This document shows positions 21,579-32,512 of a DNA stretch of 64,000 nt, in pieces. The stretch is from Azorinus chamasolen (taxonomy: Eukaryota; Mollusca; Bivalvia; Cardiida; Solecurtidae), in assembly GCA_963576725.1 (NCBI GenBank), contig OY755241.1, forward strand, positions 55,552,484 to 55,616,483, read 5' to 3'. Each line of letters begins with the position of its first letter. The stretch's first letter is position 1. The translations under genes and the position numbers were made by a program. The notes under the pieces were generated by a model, which was given only the letters and a program-made list of their open reading frames with translations, ran no database searches and was not told the DNA's origin.

Positions 21579-21812
21579 TTAACCATTCACTTGCTGTTCA
21601 CGTCAATATACCTACCTGTAAATAGTGAAGACCCAGATGAGACAGCTCCTGCAGGAGCTGTCTCATCGGGGTCTGCACTGTTTTATAAGTTGATTGTGCA
21701 ACCAGTGCTCTCCAGTGAATACTTGTAAACAGTGAATATATATGTAATTATACAACAGGGCATAGGTAAAGAAGGAGAAATGTATTTTAAAATTCTGCAA
21801 GAAAAGGGTTAA
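21579..21812 (-). mobile_element. MITE family C (TTAA type), full hairpin
   Basis: Ends TTAACCATTCACTTGCTG and GCAAGAAAAGGGTTAA. Stem AGATGAGACAGCTCC-TGCA-GGAGCTGTCTCATC. Confidence 0.9.
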
Positions 21813-21834
21813 CTACATCCGTCTAGATAAAGCT

Positions 21835-22130
21835 TTTAGGAAACTACAGACCGAGTGTCAAACAGCTTGGATCCTGATGAAACGCCGAGTTTCTCCCCTC
21901 CCCTCTCATCAGGATCATAGATGTTTGTAAATGCCGACAAGCAGACAAAGCGCTAGCATTTTACATGCTGGGCAAACCTCTTCGTTAGATATTACATTTT
22001 CAGACTCTGAAGCAGTTTTTCCCCCAATTTCTTTTCATTTTTAATCATGAGTGTCCGGCAGTTTTGATACTGATGAAACGAGTAACTCCGCCTCTCATCT
22101 GGATCCAAACCGTTTGCAAATGGTAATCAG
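21835..22130. mobile_element. MITE family N fragments (GATGAAACG hairpins)
   Basis: Two passages, near 21865-21915 and 22060-22120, pair GGATCCTGATGAAACG or GATACTGATGAAACGAG with CTCATCAGGATC or CTCATCTGGATCC. Similar pieces occur at 40830-40868, 46395-46450, 48460-48505 and 49795-49820. Confidence 0.5.
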
Positions 22131-22156
22131 GTCATGTTTAGTGGGATATTGGTTGA

Positions 22157-22365
22157 TACAGTAAAACCTCTCTACAACGGCCACTAAATTACATACATTA
22201 TTTTGTGTAAACAGCAGGTGGCTGCTTAAAGCAAGGTGCTAGGAAAACAGAACGCTCCTATAGGAGCGTTCTGTTTTACTTTCACCTTGCTTTAAGCAGC
22301 TACCTGCCCTAACAATACCAACTAATTAACACAATTTAGTGGCCGTTATAGAGAGGTTTTACTGA
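22157..22365. mobile_element. MITE family E (TA type), full length
   Basis: TACAGTAAAACCTCTCTACA at the left and TGTAGAGAGG-type complement at the right. Long stem with the apex AACGCTCCTATAGGAGCGTT. Confidence 0.93.
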
Positions 22366-22529
22366 TATAATAATCTATCAGACAGCATTGTTTGCCGAGG
22401 CAGTAGAGACAATACACGTACATGTACAGCGAGCTCTCGCCTGATTAGTTTTCCTCCTGTATAGAGAAAGTCTCTATAATGAACACAAATTTTCAATAAT
22501 ATCATAAGACTTGGTAATTGTTCTGTTTA

Positions 22530-23026
22530 ATCATTATTATGAAGATTGTCAATTTGAACTTATATCGAAAAATACCCAGTGAAACAAAATAAACCGATTT
22601 CATCAATACTTATGATTTTTGTTCAACAACAAAGTATTATCAGCCTTTTCCGTTCCAGATTTTACGCGTATTGCCGATGATCACTCGGTCCATCAATTGT
22701 TTACGTAACATTTTCCCCGAAGTAGCGCGACCAGATACGTAACTAAACCCCAACCCGAATAAAATTGAATCGGCGAATACCATCGGCTTTTTCGATATCA
22801 AACACATGAGAGTTCTGTCACTTTTACGTAAATACGATATACTTCTTTTCAGTATATAAACAAATGAGTTTTGCATATTTTAGGCATTTTTGAAACGCGT
22901 CGAATGTAGGGACATCATCTTTAAAGACAGACATTGAAGTTTGATGTCGCAAAATTGCTTAACCTTTAATTATGACGTCATCAATATTAAGTAGTTGATT
23001 TTTTAAATGACGTAGTAACACTTAAA
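22530..23026. other. No gene recognised; repeat fragment
   Basis: TCATTATTATGAAGATTGTC (22530) is the complement of a stretch at about 40710-40735, so it is a dispersed repeat. A 78-codon minus frame (22640-22876) is unrecognised. Confidence 0.4.
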
Positions 23027-23180
23027 GATTGAATTACATTTTGGTTGTGTTCATCGATGTATAAATCCAGACCTGATCACACACAACTTGCATCAATTCC
23101 GAAGGAATTCATGTAAAAAGTTGTGTGTGATCAGGTCTGGATTTATACATCGATGAACACAACCAAAATGTAATTCAATC
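23027..23180. repeat. Perfect 63-bp inverted repeat
   Basis: 23027-23089 and 23118-23180 are exact reverse complements (outer end GATTGAATTACATTTTGGTT). The 28-base loop contains a smaller AATTCC-GAA-GGAATT hairpin. No known MITE ends flank it. A perfect stem of this length implies recent origin or selection. Confidence 0.95.
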
Positions 23181-23189
23181 TATATAATT

Positions 23190-24890
23190 CCACCCATCTG
23201 TCCTTTTAAAGTGTTGCCTGTTGACATAAAAACAAATTTGACATTGTCTATTTTAAGTGCCGTGCGTAGGAATTCAATCAATACACATTCTAACAACTAT
23301 GTCACTTTGTGTACTGTATCCTACGTCATAGACTGTTCTCAAGTATTTGACCTAGTTGCAACAAATCGAAGTTAACAATAACTAAAAAGCAATAAACAGA
23401 ATTATTTCAATACATGTCCTACCTTACTACTTTGTCATATTTCCTCTTAATCGATTATATTGCATAATCCTCCTTGGAATCGATCTGTATAAGCTCTGAA
23501 CATAGACCAGTGGAATGCGTGTCCAGATCCTCAAATTCTTATGAACAAATCCCTTTTATTTTCAATAAAATGCACTCTACATGAAAGTTTACCTTTGATA
23601 TACAGCCAAGTAGATCTATTCTCAATTATGTTCAAATCCCGGTGACTGTCCAGGCCAAGAATTGGACCTAGAATGTTATTTCTGGCCTGGTAAACAGCTA
23701 TCCTACCAGTACGTTGTCGTCCTGAAATAACTGATTTCGAGGGGAGGTGTCTTGTTATTACTAGCAGAGTGGCCATGCCACTTTGACACTAAGTCTGGTA
23801 TGTAGCACTCGTTTTGTTTTCTCCAAATCAACACAGGTTATCAAGGATCACCACTTTACTTCCATCCGGAAAAACACACACTTTATCCCACCTCCCAGAA
23901 GTTCACCTCGTCCTTTTCTCTCTACACCGAGCCGCCTGGCTCTGCTGGCTCTTGGTATTAATACAATCACTTGCTTTTTACCATACATTTCACTCTTAAC
24001 ACTTAAATTTCAAAATACGCGCTCCACAAAACTTAAAAACAATATTTTCTCCCAATAATTCTACGTCAACATGGTTTCAAGGAATTTGTCTATAAATAGA
24101 ACTTCATGCAGAGTAGCATGGTCTCACCGTCTATTGAACCTCTTAACCTTTGACCAGGAACAGAAAACGTTTACTGTGAATATTGAAGAAAAAAATAAAT
24201 CATCAGTTCAAAATAATATTTTATACATACCTTTAAACAATTAAGTAATTTTATTCTCATCTATTAATCCCCAAACAATCCAGTGTTCCCCACCACCCGC
24301 ATAACAAAAACAAAAATGGCTGCCAGAAAAATATCACCTGCTTATCGAACCTTTATTTTAGAAACTGTTTACTGTAACATAATACTCATAATCACGTGAT
24401 TTTATCATGGGCATGTGACCTTTGCATAAGCTGAAGGGGTCAGAGCTGTCAAACATTTTAATGTGGTACACTTTTCAATTTATGTTGATATTCTATAACG
24501 TATGAAGAGTTTTCTCGTGTTTAGCATAGTTGAAGGAAAACTAAACTGTATTGACCTGTTTATGACGCATAATTCGTTTTTAAGGCTACGAGGCGTTGTT
24601 TACAGACAAAGCAACGGTACTCATGATATTATGACGTAGTGTGCACTTGTTCATGCGTTAAAACACAAAAAAATGAAAGGTTTGGAAAACAGGTGAGGTT
24701 CGATAGAAGGTGAGTCTACGATAAAAAGAAGTAGTTCCATAGTGTATTGGCTACTGGTTACCGACTTCATGTAAATCATGGAGCAACGACAGAGAACCAG
24801 CTCTTTACATTCATTGAGAAATGAATGTCAAATTTCAACCAATCAGAATCGGCGATTTTGTGTAAACGTCACTGGATTGGAATTATATGA
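23190..24890. other. No gene recognised; weak foldback 24060-24770
   Basis: GTCTCACCGTCTATTGAACC (about 24120) and its imperfect complement GGTTCGATAGAAGGTGAGTC (about 24697) suggest a degenerate foldback element. Frames at 23783-24058 are not convincing. The ATGGAGCAACGACAGAGAAC frame at 24778-24960 runs into a MITE. Confidence 0.4.
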
Positions 24891-24894
24891 ACTT

Positions 24895-25047
24895 GTTACT
24901 AAATCAGAAACTGTAGACTCAGATCTTTATTATTTCATAAGAAAACAGAGCAGACCGTGATCAAAATGCTCCTGTAGGAGCCGTCTGATCTAGGTGTACT
25001 CTATTTGCAAAGGAATTCAGAGGCGTTTTCATGGAGGAACGGGTTAA
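24895..25047 (-). mobile_element. MITE family A2, partial
   Basis: Keeps the hairpin AAACAGAGCAGACCGTGATC...GATCTAGGTGTACTCTATTT with the apex TGCTCCTGTAGGAGCC. The right end is ATGGAGGAACGGGTTAA. Confidence 0.75.
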
Positions 25048-25090
25048 TAAATTACACTCACAAAACTATGCTAAAACATTACAACGGGAA

Positions 25091-25240
25091 TTATCCCATT
25101 ACCTCGTAGGCTAATTTTAGATCCAACCTCTTCGAATAAATCTACAGAAAATGAGCATTAACTAGAGAAAATGAATTAGAATTTTGTAGTTTGAAACGAT
25201 TGTGATAAATAGAGGCGTGAATATGAGGGAATGGGTTATA
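25091..25240 (-). mobile_element. MITE family B, hairpin deleted
   Basis: Left TTATCCCATTACCTCGTAGG, right GTGAATATGAGGGAATGGGT. The GAGCATTTGCTCC hairpin is missing. Confidence 0.75.
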
Positions 25241-25591
25241 TACATCAATGTCTGTCTCATGCAATATTGATGTTTCATTTCATATTATGTGTATCAGTCA
25301 GTAGACTTTGCCACTCAAGCAATATTGGGGGTTTGTTTGTATCAGCAATAGCTGGGCAGATTTCAAGTGATTTGAATGTGTTCAAGTGCTCTGTTTGCTG
25401 ACATACTACAGATATAATTCTACATACAGTTTCTGTCCCTAGCCATAAGGTCAGGTGTGTCCAAGAGCTATTATAACAATCTGATTAATATTCATGATAC
25501 AATTTGTTCTTACAAACATATTCATGGAGTAGATGTTTCATGATTTTTCAGACGTGGATTACTAACTGGATTTGAAGTGATATTGAAAACA

Positions 25592-26530
25592 ATGAAGAGG
25601 AAACATGTATTCTGCGTATTTGTTCTACTTGTGATATTGGTGGTTAAATGCGGACAACTATATAGGAAGTTTCATTGCCACTTAGAAACGAATCCTAAAA
25701 CCTTTCCTAGTGAAGGAGTAGGTATGACTATAACTATCACGGATGACTTCTACCCTATTGGTTTTAATTTACTTTGTAACGTGTCCAATTTAACAGCCAT
25801 AATTCCTATAAATAGCGCTGTCCAGAATTTCAACAAGAGACGTGTTCTCAGAGAAGCCCTGGGTCACGTTTGTCATGCTCACATCTGCAGATTCTTCTTC
25901 CTTGTTGGCGCCTCCTTGAATGAAACTGTTATGGCAAGAGTAAAACAGGAAATACAAACACACAAAGATATCTTGATGATTGGTAAAAAGGACACCTACA
26001 AAACTATCACCAACAAACTCACGACAATGCTTCAGTGGTTACACAGATATTGTATGACGCCGAACTACGTCATCTTCATGAATGACGACACGTTTATGAA
26101 CTTTGACCTCGTTGTGTCTGAATTAGAAGCGTCTGGTGGCGTACACTGTAACTGTATCGTTTGCAACGTTCTTACATTCCAGCCCGTTGAAAGAGACCCG
26201 TCTAGCAAATGGTATACCACAGAAGACGAGTATTCTTGCACCTTGTATCCCAGATATTGCACAGGACCTGTTTATGGTTTCCCAATCACCGTAACAACAA
26301 CACTTCTTTCCGGCGTCTTCAACGCACCGTACGTATGGCCCGACGATGCCTGGTTAACTGGTCTTGTTAGAGATCACGTGGGTGTGAGACTTGTTCCAAG
26401 TGCAAAAGAAATTATGAATCAATACGATGACATTTATATAGACGTTAGATATTTTCACAGATATTTCTACGTACATAATGTGTCATACGAACAAATGAGG
26501 ATGGTACACAAGTTCATGGGAAAGCAATGA
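25592..26530 (+). CDS. GT31 beta-1,3-galactosyltransferase-like protein
   Basis: A single coding exon of 312 codons, the usual single-exon form of this family. The ATG at 25592 is chosen because it is the first in frame and gives a short cytoplasmic tail (MKRKH) followed by a hydrophobic anchor (residues about 6-18), typical of type II Golgi enzymes. Family blocks in order are RRVLREAL (83-90), FFFLVGAS (101-108), KHDIL-like THKDILMI (123-130), FMNDDTFMNFD (162-172, the metal-binding DxD position), KWYTTEDEY (206-214), YPRYCTGPVYGFP (219-231) and WPDDAWLTGL (249-258). Possible N-glycosylation sites are N63, N66, N110 and N296. Galactosyl transfer from UDP-sugar is inferred from the family; the acceptor is unknown. 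A splice acceptor (GATTTTTCAG, about 25551) suggests an upstream non-coding exon. It is the only one of three copies here without a lesion. Confidence 0.88.
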   Translation: MKRKHVFCVFVLLVILVVKCGQLYRKFHCHLETNPKTFPSEGVGMTITITDDFYPIGFNLLCNVSNLTAIIPINSAVQNFNKRRVLREALGHVCHAHICRFFFLVGASLNETVMARVKQEIQTHKDILMIGKKDTYKTITNKLTTMLQWLHRYCMTPNYVIFMNDDTFMNFDLVVSELEASGGVHCNCIVCNVLTFQPVERDPSSKWYTTEDEYSCTLYPRYCTGPVYGFPITVTTTLLSGVFNAPYVWPDDAWLTGLVRDHVGVRLVPSAKEIMNQYDDIYIDVRYFHRYFYVHNVSYEQMRMVHKFMGKQ

Positions 26531-26639
26531 CGTTTGAAATTAACTCTTAAATGTGCGTGAGCTGAGTATATAAAACCTTTGCAAACAGTGTAGATCCGTG
26601 TGAATGTGTTCTTCTGGTTCTTTGGTAATCGGGTTTGTT

Positions 26640-26645
26640 AATAAA
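26640..26645 (+). promoter_or_regulatory. Possible polyadenylation signal of the intact GT31 gene
   Basis: AATAAA lies 110 bp downstream of the GT31 stop codon, the first such hexamer after it. Confidence 0.4.
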
Positions 26646-26719
26646 CACAAGATATATAATAAGTGACGATGCACGTTTTTTAATATTCCAAAACGAAGGG
26701 ACCAGTTTAGTTATTCAGC

Positions 26720-26825
26720 AGAGTAACATATTCCATCATAGACTATATTTAGACCCAATCTCTTTGAATAAATCAACCGAAAATGAGCATTTACTAGAGA
26801 AAAGGGAAATTTAACTATTCAGCCA
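26720..26825 (-). mobile_element. MITE family B fragment
   Basis: CATTCCATCATAGACTATAT...ACCGAAAATGAGCATTTACT matches the outer part of B only. Confidence 0.6.
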
Positions 26826-26914
26826 CCTAGAAATACCGATTAAGGTTATCACATTCAACCCTAGTCACGAGTTCATTAATAGATAGTGTACATGTGAATA
26901 GTACACTTGTGCTA

Positions 26915-26985
26915 TGCAAACAGTATAGACCCGATAAGGGGGCTTCTACAGGAGCCCTCTGGTTTGAGTATGCCTTGTTTGTCAT
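26915..26985. mobile_element. A-type hairpin fragment
   Basis: GCAAACAGTATAGACCCGAT pairs with a right arm carrying GAGTATGCCTTGTTTG, around GGGCTTCTACAGGAGCCC. Confidence 0.6.
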
Positions 26986-27199
26986 TTGGTTATATATTAT
27001 TAAAAGCAATTATATATGTACAAACGGACTAGAGTTGGTGAAACTGCATGCTCACTTCACGTTTCAGGGGTGGCTGAGTTAAAACATAGAATTACCACTA
27101 GATTATTACTATTCGGCATTCATATAAAATTACTATTGCCGAAATAATATATTATTATATTTAACATACAGGCGATCACTCATTGCAAGACAGAAGCGA

Positions 27200-27850
27200 T
27201 GGCTAACGGTCTTTGCGCCCTGCACCAACTCCGACCTGCAACACGGTATCGCAATCACAAAGACAACCAAGCTTTCGATAATCGCTGAACAAAAGTCCGA
27301 CTAAATGATTCAACTGCTCGGCCTTATTTATAATAATTTCTCCACTGCTCTGTTAAATCCCTTGTGTCTCTATACAAAATCCCATCGAATTTTATTCCTG
27401 CTCCAAGTGTCGATTTACTCTTGCCTCCCCGACCCTTGATAACATTCCAAAAGAGAACATTGTATGTTTGAGCAGCATGTTCAAGTTCTCCGTGCAGTGA
27501 AGAACTATACTTTAGGACACATGTATGTGTGCCCGTCTAAAGTCGGCTTTCTCGTCCTTGTACACCCGGTATTCTGTTATATTGGGGTCACGCGGTCTGC
27601 CTGCTTGACACCAGGACGCATGAGACTCTTTCATGTTTGCGCGTAGAGCGGTGAGCTCCTCGCGTCAGTAAGGTTTAAGAAAAAATTGTATCTTTTGGTT
27701 GAGAAAGTACGCTCAGCACAAGTCACAAGCATTTCACTCAATTTACTGTATGCCATACCGATTCCATCTTCACTTATCTGACCATTCGGTAAAGTAACAT
27801 ATTATATTGTTCAATAGATTCAGCATCAGCCCTTTTCCAAGTAATATTGG
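27200..27850 (-). pseudogene. LINE-type retrotransposon remnant (linker before the RT domain)
   Basis: Minus-strand reading gives LFWNVIKGRGGKSKSTLG, then GIKFDGILYRDTRDLTEQW (about 27450-27330), the pattern found between endonuclease and reverse transcriptase in animal LINEs. Upstream (27830-27550) the frame is broken by stops. Clade not determined. No endonuclease or RT core is present. Confidence 0.55.
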
Positions 27851-27902
27851 GGCGTGTACATGAATTACTTAATTGAGCATCTATTACAGTATTGTCACTA
27901 CG

Positions 27903-28205
27903 ACAGTGGACTGCGGTGGTCTAGTGGTAACGCGCTTGATTACCAATCCGGAGGTCCGGGGTTCAATTCCCGGTCCCTCCAGGAAATTTCAGAGACGCTT
28001 TTCAGTGTCTCACACCCGCACCTCCTCTCCACCCAAGGGGTTAAAATGGGTACCTGTGATGATCACTAGCGGTTACTGCGGCTACATGATTGCGCCATAT
28101 GTTAGCAGTGCTCAATATTGTAGGCGAATGACTCAATGACCAAGGGAGTAAATGAACAGTCGGCTGAGCGGTCCTTCGGACTGAAAGTAGACTATAACTA
28201 GTTTT
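27903..28205 (+). mobile_element. tRNA-derived SINE
   Basis: An A-box (GGTCTAGTGGTAACGC) and a B-box (GGTCCGGGGTTCAATTCCCG) are spaced as in a tRNA, but the acceptor stem does not pair (GACTGCG against TCCCTCC). It is therefore SINE head rather than a tRNA gene. The body continues through CAGTGTCTCACACCCGCACC to about 28205. Confidence 0.75.
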
Positions 28206-28254
28206 TAAGTCTATACAATACCATATCGGCTTGTGTCTTGATACATTTAAACAA

Positions 28255-28386
28255 TGGTCACCAACAACTTTCTCTTTATGTTTTTGCAGTTATGTACATT
28301 TGCTGCTTTCATTCTATTGCTATTCGGGTGGCTGTTTGTTCTGTATGTGGTGTTTCCTGAATGACTCGTATTTGTACTTTCACTGT
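28255..28386 (+). mobile_element. Penelope-like element 3' terminal fragment
   Basis: CTGTTTGTTCTGTATGTGGT plus GTTTCCTGAATGACTCGTAT is the same terminus seen at 17730-17785 and 31210-31262. Confidence 0.7.
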
Positions 28387-28713
28387 GTACAGCCTTACTT
28401 ACCCTTACCAATTCTACCGGGACAATGATATAATCAGCTTTGGTGCATAAGTTTCACAATCAGTAATTACCAATTGTTTGCAATGCAAACACCAAACAGC
28501 ATGCGCGCGGCGACAGCTTAATTAAGTCTAGCAGCGTTTGAAAGCGGATAAACACATTAATTGGTGTTACTTATTCACGACTGTAGAGCCAGGTAAAAGT
28601 TAAGTCTATAGTAACATGGACAATAATGTTGGTTTCACGCGAATGATGCACATTGTAGACCTTGTCAGGTAAAGCTGCTGATACGGAATTTACAGATTCA
28701 CTAAAGTACGACC

Positions 28714-29130
28714 TTGATAAGCGATCCATTCTGTACATATGAATGTCCGTGTGAAAACGCTTTACATTACTTTCTGGAGTGTCCAAACTATGTACATATG
28801 CGGAAGATTTTATTCAGTGATATTATACCTATAATAACTGTCAATTTAACTATTTTACTTTCTGGAAGTTCAAACTGTTCGTTTGATTGCTACAAAGTTC
28901 TCTCCGAGCCTCCAACCGAGTTTTAGAATTTAATATAAGCACTTTCCTTTCTTAATCTCTTTCTTTACTTTCTTTGCTGTTGCCTACATGACAGTTTGAT
29001 TTCAAATTACTATGTTATTTATACTGTATTTACTGATGTTCTTATGTTCACCTCTATTATTGTCATGTCACTGTTTTGTTAATATATGGGGAGTGGGCAT
29101 TAAATAATGTTGCAATAATGTGTAGCCCAA
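28714..29130 (+). pseudogene. LINE ORF2 C-terminal remnant and 3' UTR
   Basis: The frame 28714-28926 reads CTYECPCENALHYFLECPNY, then RKILFSDI, ending with a stop. This C-x3-C...H-x4-C zinc-finger-like tail is typical of the C-terminus of jockey/L1-type LINE proteins. Downstream to about 29130 is AT-rich 3' sequence, then MITE B. Only the tail is left. Confidence 0.6.
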
Positions 29131-29155
29131 TCCCCCCTGCATGTATATTGTATGT

Positions 29156-29379
29156 TTAACCCATTCCCTCATATTGATGACTTTTGACGACTTTATAAAA
29201 GCCACGTTGTGAAACCATTGTGATAAATAGAGCATTTGCTCCTATAGGAGCAAATGTATTTATCATAATGGTTTCAAACTACAAATTCTAAAATTTTCCT
29301 TTCCTCGATTTAGTGCTCCTTTTCGGTAGATTTATTCAAAGAGATTGTATCTAAAATAGCCTATGAGGTAATGGGTTAA
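29156..29379 (+). mobile_element. MITE family B (TTAA type)
   Basis: TTAA at 29156-29159 and 29376-29379. Ends CCCATTCCCTCATATTGATG and CCTATGAGGTAATGGG. Stem GAGCATTTGCTCCTATAGGA. Confidence 0.92.
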
Positions 29380-29572
29380 ATAAAAAGGTTCCTGGGGTAT
29401 CAAGGTATGCACGGTTTGTTATTAAAACTATTTTCTTCAGTGATAAATTTCGATGAAGGCTTTTTGTTTAATATTCCAAAACGAGACACCAGTTTCAATT
29501 ATTAAATGCTCCAAACAAGCTGTACACAGATTCATGTATACACGGACAGTGGGATTACTAAATACAGCTGAA

Positions 29573-29762
29573 CTTTGATATATCGAACTGGGATAACGTA
29601 TATTTAGAAACAAGTGTGACAGCATAATGAAGGTCTAAAGTAATGTTGAAAGCTCCTACAGGAGCATTCAGCATTACTTTAGATCTGCATTAAGCTGTGA
29701 ACTTAAAACATTATCTAGATCAGAAATCGGATAACTCGAACTTCTGTTATCTCGAACTAATG
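29573..29762. mobile_element. MITE family I (TA type)
   Basis: Ends TACAGCTGAACTTTGATATA and a damaged right end TTATCTCGAACTAATGTA. Stem TCTAAAGTAATGTTGAAAGC with the apex CTCCTACAGGAG. Confidence 0.82.
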
Positions 29763-29944
29763 TACGTGGTCCCTTGGAGTTCGAGACACATGTTCTACCA
29801 AAGCAAGCTTTGTGGACATAGAACAAAACTTCATTGCACATGAAAAAGAAGAAGAAATATAATAAGAAGAACGAATATATAACGGGTAACGGGTTCTGTT
29901 ACATGATGTCCTCAAACGAAGCGTATGTAACAGGTAAAGATGGA

Positions 29945-30500
29945 AAAATTCTAACATTATCTAACTATTTAATAATCACAGGTAATCACCTGATTACCAT
30001 GACAACCAACACTTTTGAAACACCTGCCATTAACATACAGGTACCTCAAACCCCTACAAACAAATTTTCAGCAAAAATGGAGTATCTAAATTGGGAACAA
30101 TCAGGCTACCCCTATGTTATCATGGCAACCAACTTTTTATAAAAGTACAAAAATAAGTCAAGCAGGAAACACCACATACAGAACAAAAAGTCGCCCGAAC
30201 AGCAACACAAGGAAACAGCAAATGTACATAACTATAAAAACATCAAGAGACACACAAAGACAAAACAAACATACAATAGGGAGAAGATGGAAGTACCGCA
30301 TCTAACAATTCTAACAACTACAATTGAGTTTATGTTACCTAAATACCCCTACATACCTATTTTCAGCCAATGTCTATCATTCAGTTACCGTTTAAAAACG
30401 CATACCCTTCAATTCGAAGTACTAAAATATACCTACATACCAAATTTTAGAAATTTGAACAATATCTTTGCTTTGACCAATAAGAGCCCACAGTGCAGTT
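29945..30500. repeat. About 110-bp irregular repeat, interrupted by a Penelope-like fragment
   Basis: Units match 10330-11110 (CATGACAACCAACACTTTTG, CCTACATACCTATTTTCAGC). Bases 30142-30299 are a minus-strand Penelope-like 3' end (AAAGTACAAAAATAAGTCAA to GATGGAAGTACCGC). Confidence 0.65.
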
Positions 30501-30657
30501 GTTGACAAATGTTTAAAAAATTGAATGCACATCATCAATAAGAAAGAAGTCAACACAATATGTTCCCCAACATCGTTTGGAGGATATAACCAGAACTCCA
30601 GATAAGATGCGTAAATCTTTCTCCAACAAACCCAATACTGTGACCACTCTTAGTGCA

Positions 30658-30830
30658 TTAACCCATTCCTTCATAGGTTTCTTTTATATACAACCTCCTT
30701 GAATTAATCTACCGAAAATGAGCATTAATAAGAAAAAAGGAAAGATTTAGAATTTTGTATTTTTAAACCATTGTGATAAATAGAGCAAATGCTTTATTTA
30801 TCACAATGGTTTCACAAAGTGACTTTCTAC
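30658..30830 (-). mobile_element. MITE family B, short hairpin
   Basis: Starts TTAACCCATTCCTTCATAGG. The stem has lost its apex (AGAGCAAATGCTTT). It interrupts a J-type sequence (CTCCAACAAACCCAATACTG) just before it. Confidence 0.75.
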
Positions 30831-31059
30831 AATGTATTGGTTACCAAAATTACATAAAAACCATATAAAGCGCGTTTCATTGCAAGTTCTAGCTCATGTA
30901 CAACTACTAAATTGTCTATACTTTTGACTTCTTGTTTACCGAAGGTAAAAGAACATGTAAACTTCTACTGTGATAAGACTTATGACAATTCTTGAATAAA
31001 CCTCTTCTGGTGTATTAAGAACTCTTCAGAAGTCTTAAACAAGCTAACGACCAAAACGT

Positions 31060-31262
31060 ATCTTGCCAACCGGTTTAACCCCAGTGACTTTTGTCACTGA
31101 CCGTTCCAAGACGGTACTTCCATCTTCCCCCTATTGTATGTTTGTTTTTTCTTTGTGCGTCTCTTGATGTTTTTATAGTTATGTACATTTGCTGTTTCCT
31201 TGTGTTGCTGTTCGGGCGACTGTTTGTTCTGTATGTGGTGTTTCCTGCATGACTCATTTTTG
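31060..31262 (+). mobile_element. Penelope-like element 3' fragment
   Basis: AACCGGTTTAACCCCAGTGAC..., the hairpin CAGTGACTTTTGTCACTG, CCGTTCCAAGACGG, and the terminus CCTGCATGACTCATTTTTGT. Confidence 0.8.
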
Positions 31263-31337
31263 TAAAAAAATTGCATCCACTGTAAGCACGTACGATTTTT
31301 CAACTCTGTGCACAACTCTTCCTTATATTTTAATTAA

Positions 31338-32400
31338 AGTACAAAAATGAGAAAAAAAGGCAAAACAAACACACAATAGGGGGAAGATGGAAGCACCGCC
31401 TTGGAACGGTCAGTGACAAAAGTCACTGGGTGGTTAAACCGGTTTATGGGCGCCCAACCTCACACTTATTCCATCCCCACCCTAAAAGACAAACAGTGTA
31501 AATAAACGTATCCCCTCTCCGACTAATCTACAACAACCGCGACGGCAAATACAGTGGTAAAGTGCATGTATAACGAAAACATTTAAGTGAACAAACTGTA
31601 TCCAACTATCGCTAGTGTACTCAATGATTGAGCTGCAACCAGAGTAACTGTAGAAAAGTAATAAAGGGTACGACAAAAACGAAATAGTACAGATATCCGA
31701 CGTTCTCCTTCCATTTCTGGATTTAAGAGGTCGCCTTCATAGAGTACTAAACCTTTCTTGTCGGCGTACATGCAAAGAGGCCAGCGTGATTTCCAACTGT
31801 AAAAGGGTTGACAACCAAACATGCAGTACGTTGTAGTACTACAGGATCATATCCCTTTTTAATGATTTTTTTAACATATTTGATGAACAAAGTCAGAAAA
31901 TAGGTATGTCCAATAATTTTACGAAGTTTGTAAATTACATCACCATAAAATTCAGGATGTGAAACACCGTGTCGCAGAAGCTCCTTGAGATTAGATTGGT
32001 ACTTGCCAATAAGCGAGAGATTTCGATAGTAAAAATTTAGAAAAAGGTTTTCTTAGTTTATGGTATCTATATCCTTGCTTAAGCAGTTTTTCAGTTAAAA
32101 TGAGATTTCGACTGTTAAAATCGTCAATAGATGAACAAGCTCTAGCAAAACGAATAAGTTGAGATATATAAACCCCGTAAGATGGAGCACGGGGAACATC
32201 CCCGTCAAGATGAGGAAAATTAACAATATTAAAATCAAAATCATCTCTTTTGTCATATATTTTAGAAGAGATCATTCCATTATCATTTTTTAGGTCGAGA
32301 TCAAGAAACGCTGCATAATTGTCGGACGGGTTAGCTTTATTCAATTTGAGCAAGTCCAATTGGTGTAATATTTCATCTGCTCGTCAGTAAAGAAAGCTTT
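31338..32400 (-). mobile_element. Penelope-like element, larger fragment (minus)
   Basis: From its 3' end at 31338 it includes the hairpin module (31395-31470) and the coding part read leftward from 32359. A 122-codon frame holds AAFLDLDLKNDNGMISSKIY, DKRDDFDFNIVNFPHLDGD, GVYISQLIRFARACSSIDDF and LLKQGYRYHKLRKPFSKF before shifting. It faces the copy at 32485-33895 head to head. Confidence 0.75.
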
Positions 32401-32512
32401 TTCAGCATTACATGCCAAGAACGATGTTTTTTCCCGGGCAAATACTTTCTAGTTAAACTTAAATCTTTTTTACTGATGAGCAAATGAAATATTACACCAA
32501 TTGGACTTGCTC
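32348..32512. repeat. Palindromic junction between two opposed Penelope-like copies
   Basis: GAGCAAGTCCAATTGGTGTA plus ATATTTCAT at 32348-32376 is the exact complement of 32484-32512. About 105 bp of unpaired spacer lies between. Confidence 0.88.

Noticed and set aside
21870..21915. Hammerhead-like CTGATGA in the N hairpins
   Set aside because: CTGATGA occurs, but the partner GAAA and the third helix do not; it is simply the stem of a MITE.
27903..27975. tRNA gene
   Set aside because: A- and B-boxes are present but the acceptor stem does not pair and a SINE body follows, so it is a tRNA-derived SINE head.
31060..31130. Hammerhead ribozyme in the Penelope-like 3' module
   Set aside because: Hairpins are present but I could not find the CUGANGA and GAAA core in either orientation.
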